Below are positions 46,445 through 58,130 of a stretch of DNA of 64,000 nt, in pieces. The notes beneath the pieces were generated by a model, which saw nothing but the letters and a program-made list of their open reading frames with translations, did not search any database and had not been told where the DNA came from. Both the position numbers and the translations under genes were made by a program. The number at the start of each line of letters is the position of its first letter. Position 1 is the stretch's first letter. Origin of the DNA: Russula earlei (Eukaryota; Basidiomycota; Agaricomycetes; Russulales; Russulaceae); contig JAGFNK010000082.1 in NCBI GenBank assembly GCA_025769875.1, positions 1 to 64,000 on the forward strand. Direction: 5' to 3'.

Positions 46445-47614
46445 TTGTCAATCGAAGGGTGGTTGACGGGAAGAATCAGAAATCGGACAGTGGCCTCGTG
46501 ATGTAGCATTTTTACCAAAGATTGTGCAGTTGTGTATTGTAAATTTGTCTCACGGTAAAGATTTGGTGTGTTGCGTGAAGATCACGCACAAGTTGACCAT
46601 AATTGTTATCCATGTTGTGATAGCGGTGCAGAAGACTCAGTATCTACGAAAGGACAACTGTACAGAAACCATACGGGGCGGTAACGAGGGGGAAAGGGGG
46701 AAAGGGAATCACCGCCGAGGAACAAATGGGCGTATCGTGAAACCATAACCTAGGACGATCGGGTAAGGACGGCAAGAGTGATGAAAGGACCGGATGCGAC
46801 TAAGGGTGCCAAGGGTAGGGGAGTAACTTGCTGATTTCAGCGTTGATAAGAAATATGTTTTTGTGGGATTTCAAAGGAGGAAACGAGGGACGGAAGGAAT
46901 TGACAACCGCGATAGCAAACAGTCAAGTAGCAAGGGGAAGGGGTTACGTGGTAGACGGATCGCCTTTACGCAGTAAAAGAGTTCGAGGGACACAAACGGA
47001 CACGCATCATGGTAAAGGAAAACGCAAGACGCACACAGAAACGAATCAACGAAACACGATGCAAAACCGCCGACACTGGGCGTGCATTGGAATCCATATA
47101 CAATCGCAGCTAGGCCTGATACCGTGGGATGAGAGGTAACCAACAAATCCGTCTGACTGGTGCGGTGCGGAGTGACGAAGACAGGATGAACGTTTGGCGA
47201 GCAGCTACGGACCACACAAAGGTTGGAGAATGGGTCGCGCTGTGAAAGGGATAAATATGACATGAGAGATGCTGAGGTGATACTGGGAAGAAAAGAGCCG
47301 GGCCGCCAAGGGACAGGATGGATATGTCCTCACAACTTGTGATGGGTGATGGGAACCGGATAAGCTATTACGGATGAGACGAGCAGAGTAGAAAAGTATG
47401 TCGAAACTGGACGGAAGATGCGAGATAAAGCTGAGCCCGTCTATTGCAGCTAGCGCAGGGTAGTTTCAGCTAATCGTCTTCGAGTCTTGAAACAGAGGCC
47501 TAGAGGAGTGATGATGCGAATATGTGACAGGTGATGAAACAGATGTGTCGATGCTGAAACCATGGTATGATGTATAATGACCTCCCCAACGAGGGGTGGG
47601 TAATGTATGCCGGG
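46445..47614. other. Gene-free stretch of about 1.17 kb
   Basis: Lies between the convergent UBA1 and cyclin-box B genes. The plus strand is purine-rich from about 46640 to 47000 (GGGGGAAAGGGGGAAAGGG near 46690-46708). No open frame shows coding character, and no tRNA, rRNA or repeat was recognised. It probably holds both 3' UTRs and terminators. Confidence 0.45.
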
Positions 47615-50136
47615 TCAATGTCCGACCCAATGTGTCCCATACTGCGAGAAGACTGGCCTGGGTTCGAAGCCTGGACCGTACGCAGCATCATAGCCGTACT
47701 GTTCGGCCCCGGTCCAACACAGTCCGGGGATCTGGTAAGGTAGCTTGGGACCACTCGGATGACACGAATACGCGCATGATTGGGATTGTGATCGGTAGCG
47801 TCCTCCGTCCTGTAAGTGGTGGTGCCTACCATCGATGATAGAGATCGACCGTACATGGCCATAGTCGTACGGTCGGCCAAGCATCGAATGTGGGGGAAGG
47901 TGGAAAGGTGGGGCTCCAGCACCCCATCCCTGCGGATAGGCCTATTCCATGGCCACTGGGAGGATACTGAGGTATCATTACGAGTGGAGGTATCGGTGGT
48001 GGTTGTATGGCCATGTAGTACGTTGTTTCTCTGACCACATCACGGCGCAGCGGCTCGTCCGCAGCAGGACTCCACTTAGCTGGTGGTGGTAGAGGTCTTT
48101 GAATCTCTGGCGCGCGTTGCCGCTCGATATCCATTTCGAACCCGAACCCGAAGGAAGCACCAATAGTGTTGTGGCTGATACCACGAAAATAACCCTCGTT
48201 CCTGCTGACGCGTCGTCTCGGCATATATTCTTCACGAAGGGGCCCATCTTCATCCAGATCGATTTCCAGCGTTTCGGAATTCAGCTCGATGGGGGTTGGA
48301 TCCAATCTCTCACGCCGTCTCTCGTCAAGGCCCAGGAATACCGGCTGAGGTTGAAGATTGGGACACGTATCGTCACGCGAGCGAGATGTGGTCTCCAGGA
48401 GATCCCCGATCATCTTTCGCACAACAAAATGAGGGTTAGAGGATGGACGCGAAATCGGTTGAGGATTAAGTGCTGATGAAAGAGATTTGTGGTATGCCAA
48501 GACTTGAACGAGCCACTTGGTCCAATTCGACGGTGTTATGGAGAGGTCATATGAAAAAATATCGAGAGCCAGGGACTCGAGCCTGTTCAAAGACTGGATA
48601 GGAACGCCTGAGATAGTATGCCTGTCGAACACCTTAGTATTGATGACCGAGACGATGGAAAGTAGAAGAATGCGTACCAAGTCTTATTGGAAAACGTATG
48701 ATCGTCGAGCCACTTGTTTGCAAGCATGCAACCGAGAAGGACAAGACGAAACGGTGCATGAGCTTCAACTGCCTGTAAAGGGCTGGAGTCCTGCCATTCA
48801 CCAAAACCAAAGAGTTCTAGTCTGAAGCGTGCCTCCTTCAGAGCGTCGGCTCTGAGGGAGATACGACCAAAACGAACCGGAAGGCGAACGATGTACCAGA
48901 TAGCCAAAAGGACGGCGGAAGGCTGGAGTAAGGTGGACAGCAAAAGAGAGCGGACGGAGTTGACCAAGTATGGAGGTGGAGGAGGTGAATGCTGTTCAAC
49001 GGGACCACCCCTGTGAATGTGTGAGGTATGTACAGGGGTATCGAGGAAGCACGAACGTACCTGTACTGCGCGCTAAGACACATGCCAGTGGTGCAAACCT
49101 TCCAGACAAAAGTAGCGACCCACTCGGCTAATGGATCCGCAACCTTCTTGTATGAGAGGGTAGCCGATGAGATCGACACAATGTCGTCGGGTGCGGTAAG
49201 TTCCTCTAGCCGTTGGTCGGCGACTTCATATTGAATGGCGGTAGCAGGTGGCGGAGGACCATACTCGTGGTCGAAAGGAACAGAGATAGATAGCGCAACC
49301 TTGGGACTATCCGAACCATCAGAGAAGTCGGAGGCGGCCACGGCACGGTCAACAAAAACACCGAAAGGGGTGATCGGGCCGAGAGGACTTGAAGCCGGAT
49401 CACCAACAGCGACAGGTTCGGCATCAGGAAATGAGTCATCAAATTGAAGACCAGGTTGGCGTCGAAGGAATACGTCAGTGGTATGAAGAGTCCCATCTCC
49501 AGTGGTGGGGACAAATCGATGGTCGCATATCGGATCGATTTCCATCTCGGCGAGATCCTCAGACCGGGGGGTGCCAGCGCTCCATTGACTTTCTATTTCA
49601 AAGTCGAGAGAGCCAGAACCTATCTCGTCGACATCGTCCTCAAAGTCTTGGAGATGCTGGGGATAACGGGGTTGCTCTGCATGGTAGAGAGTCAAAAGGG
49701 GCGGAATACACGCTTGCGCGCGATCTCCTTTAATGATTTGTGCGTTTCCCGCACGAATCAACCCACTGGAAAAATCCTGCATAGTCGAGTCAGGGGTGAG
49801 GCGCGAGTCTCCCTCCTCCCAAATGCGGCGCGGCTTGTTGCGGCGCCACAGCGGTAGGGAGCTGATCCACTCTTCCCTCGTGCCAAAAGACGGGGGCGGA
49901 CCAGGAGCTGGGAGGGGGATGGAAGTAGTCAAGTTCGGGAACGCCGATGATTGAGGGTAGTTTAGGTCGCCAGAGTAACGGCCTTGCTTGAATACAGGAT
50001 GAGCAGGAGGTCGGGAGTATCGAGGAACAGGGACGGGCATCGGCACACTGAAAGAAAATAGATGAAAGGAGCCCACGATACCGACCGTTGCTGGTGGAAC
50101 TGACGGCAATGCGAGGGCTCGAATGGACTGAGCCAA
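47615..50136 (-). CDS. Cyclin-box protein B (Pcl/Pho80-like), one apparent extra base near the C-terminus
   Basis: Three exons on the minus strand, 49057-50136, 48678-48991 and 47615-48621, give 799 residues once one surplus base is ignored. The N-terminal 350 residues are Pro/Ser/Asp-rich. The cyclin box is at about 350-500: LVNSVRSLLLSTLLQPSAVL, LAIWYIVRLPVRFG, LVLLGCMLANKWLDDHTFSN and KTWHTISGVPIQSLNRLESL, then ALDIFSYDLSITPSNWTKWL. It aligns by eye with the box of the gene at 40024-41796 (shared ANKWxxDxTF, TW..I.G.P, WYI.RLP), indicating paralogues. The tail reads AEQYGYDAAYGPGFEPRPVF before the stop. The frame changes at the G5 run 47892-47896 (plus-strand numbering). The true start may be this ATG or lie downstream of a small intron. 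Confidence 0.68.
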
Positions 50137-50351
50137 AGATGGCTAAGAAAGAAGTGAGGTCGTGATACAAGTCGTAAGATAAAATTGAAAATCTGGAGAG
50201 AAAAGGCGGGGAGGGGCGAGCAAAGTCGAGGAGCGGCGAACGCGCAGCAAAGGCGTGCCTTTTTGTGGGCCTTCCCTGTGATACTGGGTCGGATTAAGAA
50301 AACGCCAGTGTCTCGAGTGGGATTGGGGGGAGACTAGCAGTGGTGGTAATT

Positions 50352-50396
50352 GGAGGTAAAGGGGAGGGGAGGGGAGGGGAGGGGAGGGGGAGGGAA
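50352..50396. repeat. (GGGGA)n simple repeat in a divergent promoter
   Basis: About 40 bp of tandem GGGGA on the plus strand (AGGGGAGGGGAGGGGAGGGG), followed by more G/A-rich DNA to 50420. At least four G4 tracts with 1-nt spacers meet the usual G-quadruplex pattern. It sits between the divergent cyclin-box B gene (start 50136) and FAR11 (start 50532). Confidence 0.8.
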
Positions 50397-50531
50397 TAAA
50401 GAGAGAGAGAAAAGAGTGGAGAAAGGCGAGATCCGGACGAGAGCAGCCCACACACCGTTTGAACTCCCGCGTGGCACAAAAAGGACAACAATGCCAGTTT
50501 AGGAAGGACCCACCGACCGTCATCACTCATC

Positions 50532-53500
50532 ATGGTCAGCCCCTCACTTCCCCGGCTGTCTCTCTGATCATCATCCCTTCCCAGAGCAATGACCTCGATT
50601 CAATCACCCTTGGCCAGCTCAAGGCCATGGTCAACACCGTCCCAAAGCCAAAGGCGCGTGCACAGCCGACCCTTACACCCCCATCACCTCATAACTCTCC
50701 TCCCCTGCAGCAATGTTATTACGACTTCAAATACGATGACGAGGACACCGTCCTCAATGAAATAGAGGAGTTTTACTCCTACGTGGAGATGCCACAAGCA
50801 GCCGAGAACTTGAAAGCATGGGAAGGCTCCTTCCCGGGAGGTATGCATCCATTACCTCCCTCACCTTCAATCGTCTCATGTGAGGAAGAATGGACCAAGA
50901 GTCCTCTACAAAAACGCAGAGCACATGTGGAGCTTCTACTCGAGAGTCTAGAACACAAGGACGTCGAGATTAGATTTACCAATGCGCGCAGATTGTTGTA
51001 CATACTGCAAGGTCGGTCACTCCTCATTCGCCGCAACCACATGATTCTCAATCACCTATCAGGCACCTTTGCCGAGACCACGTCACCAGAGCACCAATTA
51101 CATTGGATTTTTGAAAATTGCAAGGTCGTACGCGACGCCAATGGTTTGAGCAATATCGTGGAAGCAATGAAGATTGCTAGTTCAAAACATGATTTTCTCT
51201 GGTTGGCCCATCTTTTGATTTTGATCACTCAATTTTGATCTGATTCTTCCTAGGTCTCTTCCTGACGCTGATGCGGCACGCATACAACTCGGTATCGAAG
51301 AAAAGTCTGATCTCATGGAAGAGATTACCACAGAAATATCAGTCTACCTTGCTATGCTTTACCACCTGATTGAAGTCTTCAAGGGTCACGATGACTTCGC
51401 TGATGAGCTGAGTAAGCCCCCCGTTTTCAAGAATAGAGAACTTGCTTGAATGTACCCTAGTGAGCATGGATCCTCCATTGCCGGTTTACTTTTTCAATGT
51501 TGTGTCCGGTCTTCGAGACAAAAGTGCTAAAGGTTACCCGGTGAAGAAGGTACCGTCATCTTTCTGTCCTTTTTTTACGTGCTCACCCCACTGTAAGCTT
51601 CTCCTTGTTCTCTGGAAGACTATATTGTCTTCTTGTGGTGGCTTTCGTGACCTCGAGAGAGTCAAGAAAGTCTCCCGTGAATTGGCGGGGCTAGCATCCA
51701 TTCCCGAAGAAGGTACTATCACTTACGTGTCCTATTCTGAATTGTATCTCACCGTCTCGGTCGCTGCAGCCATCCCTATCAAGTCGTCACCTTTAGATAT
51801 GGAGGCATTCCATGAAGAAGCCACCGTGAAATATCCGACATTCTCTCCTCCGAACCCTCGACCCATCTTGCCGGTCGCGCACATTCTTGAGCAGCCAATC
51901 CCCGTTGCCGCACGCCCGCCAATCTCCAAGCTTGCAGAAGCATACAGCCCAATACCCGTCCGCCATCACTATCATCATGATGAACATGATGCTCCATCCG
52001 CATCACTTAATCTCTCCTCCCACGGTCTGCACGGCCCATCACATATCCCGTCCGGCTATCGTCCGATCCCTCAACCCGTCACTCCCGCACCTTCTCCTCC
52101 GGCGCCGAAGCCAAAGAAGCAGCAATATCAAACAGACCCCTCTCGTCCGTTCCTATTTCCTTTCTCAAGGACAAGAGGCAGGGACGGTGATATGATGCTT
52201 GTTCCGTTTGCTATCAATGAGGCGGAGAATCTTTACAGCAAACATATGTATGTCAGCTTGGCATTATGGCAAATGTGGCGCACGCGTGAAGATTATATCC
52301 ACTCGGAAAGTGGACTGGAGCATCTCTCAGGGACTGGTGAGGTCACGGACGCTCTGAACAAGATCAAGTTGAGCGTAGGTGGACACTCGCTTCGCATTGC
52401 GCTCTAGCTTATGGTTGCCATCGCCTTTCAGAACGAGAATGAGAACCTAGTGGAGGCGGAGACTGATGTCCTACCAGATATGGCTCTTTTAGACGCAAAG
52501 GTTGCTGAGACGGATAGCGCGATGAAAGCAGCTGGCGCTCCCGCCGAAAAGCGCCGACTCAAAGTCAGAAAGGAAGATCTGATGCGCTTACGGCGTGTAG
52601 AGCAGATCTACGTAGGGTCCTTCCTCATCCTGTGTATAGCACCCATCTGACTGGTTCTCACAAGAGCGCTGTTCTCCCTGTGCTCTCGAACTGGGTACTT
52701 GTCCTTTTGAAGCTTCTCCTGGCCATTGTATCTGCGTCCTCTCCGGGTCAACCGCCAATATCTGCAAATTCAGCAAGCTTTCCGCCCGGAGTATCTTCAC
52801 GTCAGTATGATCCCGTACCTCGTTGCAACGTCGGAGCCAATGTTGTCTTCAGCTCAGGACTCACAACATCCCCCCATTACACCCCCCCACTCTCGACGAA
52901 ATCGACGTCACCCGACATCGGGAGATCACAACCAAGGCAGTCTCCGCGATTTTGTTGCTCACATTGAAGTGGTTCAAAGTCTCGCGTAGGTTCGTGTACT
53001 CGGCCGAAGGCATCCATCGGCTTAAGTTACTGTCTCAGATGTAATGAAGTTTCATCATCTCGGCCAACTGTTGCTCGACACCAACTGCCTCCTACTCGTC
53101 ATGAAGATGTTTGGGATGCAAGACGTATCAATGACAGTCGTCTCCAAAGCCAATTCACCGGATAATAAGTACGTGTGTTATAATCATATATATTTTGCTT
53201 ACATACCAATGTTTCGATTGATCAGCTTCTTTCGATACTGCCTTCTTCACTTCTCGAAGAACCCCCAACTTAGCCGGGTGGAGGACAACATGCTCAGCCC
53301 CCCGCGACGCACTGTAACGCGATCCACCGTTCTGCCCAATGGAACAATGACCCATGAGGAAATTGACATGCTCACTGAATTCTCTTGGCGAAACTTCTTT
53401 TTCACAATCAACTTTGCCAAAGTCATGCAGAAGCTCTCGAAACATCGTTCGCATCGTATCCGAATGCTCGTCCAATACAAGTGCACGGTAGCGCCATCTT

Positions 53501-54762
53501 CTCCTAGCCTATGCGTTGATCTAAACAATTGTATAGGCCGTTCTCAAGCGTGTATTGAAAGTGCAGCACCCACTGCTGCAACTTCACGTTCTGAAATTAA
53601 TCAAGAGCCAAGTACCATACAGCGGGCGTAGATGGCGACAAAGTACGCGATTACAGTCGACTCGCGTATGTCGCACCATTGACATCATTTCTCAGCGAAC
53701 ATGCAAGTCATTACGTCGATCTACCTCAATTGTCGGCCCGATTTACGTGACGAATGGCTCACAGGCAACGAGGTGGATGACCTTGGTGAGGGACAGGTGC
53801 ACATTTTATTTAGATTAATGCCGTGATAGATTGAATGACGGACTCGTTTTCAGGCGCAGGAGCAGGCGCTCCGGCAACTCGTCAAATTTTGTTGCGTTGA
53901 TGCACAATCCGGATCACATACACTTGCTGATACTATTTGGATACAGATAACACCAAGCGCTATGGCCAACAAGCCGCGCATACACATGGTCAAGCACACA
54001 GAAGATCAGTGAGCTTGTCGCATCATCTGGAAGGCCTACATCCTGGCCCAGAGTTGTCTGGCCTTTTGCGTCCCGTGGGTACCCCGAATGTGATCGAGGC
54101 GGATGTATTCCCGCCCCTTCGTGCACACGCGCCGGACACAACCATGTTCCTCCCTTACATCACGGAAGATATCGCCTTTGAGGAAGAGTATGAAGAGTAC
54201 TTGTCTGATCTTGGGTGGTCAGACGGCCCATCACACGGACATGGCGTAGAGGGACAGAGCGGTGGCACCTCTCGGTGGCACAGGCTTCCTGACCTCGCAT
54301 CAGAGATTGCAGATGGAATCAGTGACAGCGAAAGCATCGTATCGATTGAGCTGGGTGACGAAAGCCGCGACATTGGCCGCGACGGTGGAGAAATTGCTGA
54401 CGAGAATTTGAATAATTGGGAGGTAAGGAATGAAGGCCGTTATTACGTTTTACAACAGCTGAGGGGACCTAAAGCATATGAGCCCAAAAACGATGGCCGC
54501 ACTGACAAAATCGCCGGCGGGGCCAGGTGCGCGGCGTTCGTCAGGATCAGATAAGCTGCGCCCCGTTTTGCCATTTGGGCTTGATGACGTAGATTACAAT
54601 GGTGTGGACGACGTGGAAGGGGAAGAAGAGTTAGGGCCCGTTCCGAGAGAAGGGCCAGGTAACTTCTCAGGGGGTGGCGTCGACGAAGTGGAGTTCGTTT
54701 ACGGGTTAGTTTTGTTTTCCTCTCAAATACATCTGCTGACTGAGTAATCATATAGCATGTGA
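50532..54762 (+). CDS. FAR11: STRIPAK complex subunit Far11/STRIP1 family (N1221-like)
   Basis: Scaffold subunit of the striatin-PP2A (STRIPAK) complex, which in filamentous fungi controls cell fusion and fruiting. Eighteen exons give 1,102 residues in phase: 50532-50534, 50585-51011, 51063-51201, 51254-51411, 51461-51549, 51598-51712, 51770-52374, 52432-52611, 52665-52804, 52858-52985, 53039-53168, 53226-53487, 53537-53642, 53696-53772, 53854-53890, 53947-54422, 54475-54704 and 54756-54762. Seen: YDFKYDDEDTVLNEIEEFYS, QGTFAETTSPEHQLHWIFEN, AISVYLAMLYHLIEVF-like helix, ITTKAVSAILLLTLKWFKVS, HVMKFHHLGQLLLDTN, FFRYCLLHFSKNPQLSRVED and AVLKRVLKVQHPLLQLHVLK. Exon 1 codes only the initiator Met, and the last exon codes M plus stop. 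Three introns (51012-51062, 51550-51597, 51713-51769) are stop-free multiples of three. Confidence 0.9.
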
Positions 54763-54888
54763 TGTGGCAGTACAGTTATTAACAAACAGATGTCTTTCGA
54801 GTCATCGGCGTTACAGGCGCCCACCCCTTATTAAGCTTTTCCTCACACCACATTTTCTGCCCTCTACCCGTCGGCGTTTGCGTCGGGA

Positions 54889-57800
54889 ATGCGTGAATCT
54901 TCAGTGTCGACCGATTCTCCGGAGAGTTCGTCCCACGTAACTGAGTCAACCAGTGTCACAGCAGCCAGACCCAAGTTGAAACGAAATAGAATCATCCTGT
55001 GAGCCCATCTTCGACGTAAATTTCCCATAGCTTCGATTGATTTTCTTTGTAGAAGCTGCCAACGTGAGCCCTTCCTTTCATGAAACCCTCCTACGGCTCT
55101 CAGCATCCAGCATACCCTTGTAGAGTGTCACAAAAGAAAGCAGCAGGCTCGGATCGTTCGAACTTAATACTGTCACCACCCATCTCACATTTCTTCTCGC
55201 AGTGTGATCGTGGTCACCCTTGTTCCAGATGGTGGGTTTTCCCGATGTTTTGTGGTGTACATTTTTGCGAGCTCAAAGTCTTCTCAATTTCACTTGCACA
55301 GCGTGAATCGCGGCTGTCCGGATGCGTGCACATATGAGGAACCGAAGGAGGTCAAACAACGCAAGTGAGCTTTCGCATCAGTTCTGTCTCCGACTCGTTT
55401 CGATGTGTCTTACGTACCATGTATATTGTCAGATTGACAGCAAGCGAATCCGGGTCGAGACGAGACAAAGTTTCGTTCTCCAGCGTCCCCGGTCAGGAGC
55501 GGTCAAATGGCCCAAACTCTGAGAACCATAATCCCGATTTGAATGCCCTCGCTGGTCTCGATGCTCTCCTGCAGGTGCTGCAGGATGCCAGTACGAGCAA
55601 CGCTGTGCCTACCTCGTCGCATGACAGTTTTGAGTTCTCGAGGGCCTCCCCTCGAGTTGGTGAGAGTCCGATTCAAGCTGCTGCGACGGCCCTGAACCAG
55701 TTATCGCAAGCGGAGGTGCCCGATACCCATGACACGCATGCCAGTATGATGCTCTCGGTATGTCACTCTTTCCCCGATGTCATGATATCTCGCTTTATCT
55801 TTGCCTCCCTTCGATAGTTCCGCGGCTTCGGGACTCCGACGCCACTGTCCGAACTCCATCTTCACTTTCCCAACCAAAAGATCACGGCGTTCCTGCTTTC
55901 TTTCTATTTCAATAAATCCTCCTCTCACTGGTTATGTCCCGTCATCCACCGACCATCTTTCGAGAATTGGTATCGCACCTTCTCATCTGGCGAACTGCCG
56001 CCAACTCTCGAGTTTGTCGCCTTGTTAGCCATTACTTGCGCAACAGCCTTGCAGTTCCTACCAGAGACTGAGGACGACGTACGGTTTCACACTAATCTTC
56101 ACACGAGCGGCCTATATTCACTCAAGAGGGAAAAATATATAGGCTACCTTGTTTGCCGAATATACTCCGGGGAGACAAGTTTTGGAGCAGCGCTTAGTGG
56201 ATTTCTCGCGTTCCGTGCTATTCACCTGCACCGGCTCTCCGATCTCGTCATTTGAACGCATTCAAGCCCTTACTTTGTTCGCCATGTACCAATGGGTGGG
56301 TTTGATGCCTTGTGTGAACTCCAGCTCCACGACTAATTTCTTTCGTAGAACGAAGGAAATGCTGGCGAAACTTGGTATATCATGACCCTCGCGATACGAA
56401 TGGCGCAGACACGTATGACATATTAACTCATGGCTGTTCATCCAGTTGAAATTCGCTTCTCAGTCTCTTTGAATCGCGACGGTGTCAGCACGTGGCGGAT
56501 GCGACCAGAACACGCGGAAATTCGCAGGCGGCTGTGGTGTAAGAATTGGGTTTTTATTCTAGCCCTTGGAACGCCCATCTAAATCATTCTAGGGATGCTA
56601 TTCAAGATCGATAGGTAATGACTATCCCCGCTCACTAGCTGCAGCTAACGTGCTACTAAGATTTCTTTGTATGGAGTATCGACGCCCGTATATGATATCC
56701 GAACAGGTTAGCATCTTCCGTGTCGATCCCTAGATGTCTCTTATTGTCCCGTTACTTAGCACATCGACGCCGCTCTCCCAATGAATTTGGACCAAGCAGA
56801 CGTTGTCGATGCACCAGAATTGACTGGCAAACCGTTGGAGGAGCCTACTGAATATTGTGAGTATTGGCATGTTCTAATGATTCTGTTCTTTTATTGGCCC
56901 GTTAGTATATCATCTTTATCAATGTCAGCTTCACAAACTTAGTGGCCACATGTGGGATCAGTGTTTCAGCATCACGCTGCCTACATATCGCGCAGTTATT
57001 GATTTGGAGGAGAAACTCAGGAAGTTTGAGCTCGAGCTCCCGGCTTCACTCCGCTATCAAACATCGCAGATGGCTATTGCTCGGCCTTATCTATCATTCC
57101 AAGTACGCATGCATTTGGGTCCCCGGAATCGTATTCACGGAGTAACTTTCAGTTTCATTCGTTGACCTTGGAAATAGTTTACCATCGGATGCAGCTCCTA
57201 GTGTGTGGCGTCTACTGTTTCGAACAAGCCAATGTTGACGACACCCCAGCGACCATTCCTGTTCATCCACCCGACGAAGGAGAAAGACTTCGAAGGCATG
57301 TCCGTCCAGGATAAGAAATTGGCCAAGTTCCATAGACACGCACGGTCGATTTGTGTCACGTTTTGGTACGCCGGAACCTGTTTCTCAGGGAGCCGGGGGC
57401 TCAGATTTCCCTTATAGTAAGCGACAGCTAGCATCACTTCAACTACTACAAAACTCGTCCAAGTCCGGACACATGACCTGGTCAGGGATGACTTTACTGG
57501 CCTTCAAATCCGCTCGTAAGTCTACACCACAAGGCCTTCTTCATATCTCACAGAAGCTCAGTGACCATCGCGATTGCTATCATCATGGACGCCCAAAATC
57601 CTGAGAATGAGGAGCTCGAGGAATGGATAGCGATGGCGCAAGGCATCCTGATGGCGCTGAGGCCCCATAATGCGCTCGCGCAGAAAGCGTTGGACCATCT
57701 CCACGTGATACGAAAGCGAACACTTTTCGTAGTGGGGATCGTCATCGGCCGGTGCGCCACAAGCGACCCTGTTATCCATAGAACGACCGGTCTTGCGACC

Positions 57801-58052
57801 GCCCTGCCTCTCCCGCAGTGCATGGACCGGACGACTTGGACATTGTCCCAACCGCAGCCATGTTTGAACGATCTCCTTGGACGCGAGGAGGCCTCGGATC
57901 CATTCTGGTCCACTCTGCGCTCCGGTGTTTTTGCCGGACACTTCCCTGGCATCGAGTCCCTCCTCGGTCCAGTGTGTCCGCAGACCTTGGAGCAATTTTT
58001 GGATAGCTGCCTCTCCATGCAATCGCGTTTGCCTCATATGTTCACTGTTTGA
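54889..58052 (+). CDS. Zn2Cys6 (fungal-type) transcription factor with fungal-specific TF domain
   Basis: At least 17 exons: 54889-54998, 55053-55063 (11 nt), 55124-55146, 55203-55231, 55302-55364, 55433-55757, 55818-56078, 56143-56295, 56349-56412, 56464-56538, 56593-56614, 56661-56706, 56760-56856, 56906-57102, 57153-57200, 57250 onwards and a last exon to 58052. The DNA-binding cluster is split over five exons and spells SCQQCHKRKQQCDRGHPC, SRCVNRGCPDACTYEEP, i.e. C-X2-C-X6-C-X5-C-X2-C-X6-C-like spacing. A middle-homology domain follows: FYFNKSSSHWLCPVIHRPSF, ERIQALTLFAMYQWNEGNAG, IRRRLWWMLFKIDRFLCMEY and RPYMISEQHIDAALPMNLDQ. Targets cannot be deduced. The last two junctions near 57360-57560 are uncertain. 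Intron 55147-55202 appears to use a GC donor. Confidence 0.82.
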
Positions 58053-58130
58053 GCGGCATCATCGTTGTTACATCTCCCTGGCGCGCATCATGTATTAGTA
58101 CGGTTTCATCATGTACATGTATATATATGG

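Noticed and set aside
47655..47680. GGTTCGAAGCC resembling a tRNA T-loop / B box
   Set aside because: No cloverleaf or A box nearby, and the bases code for the conserved-looking tail of cyclin-box protein B.
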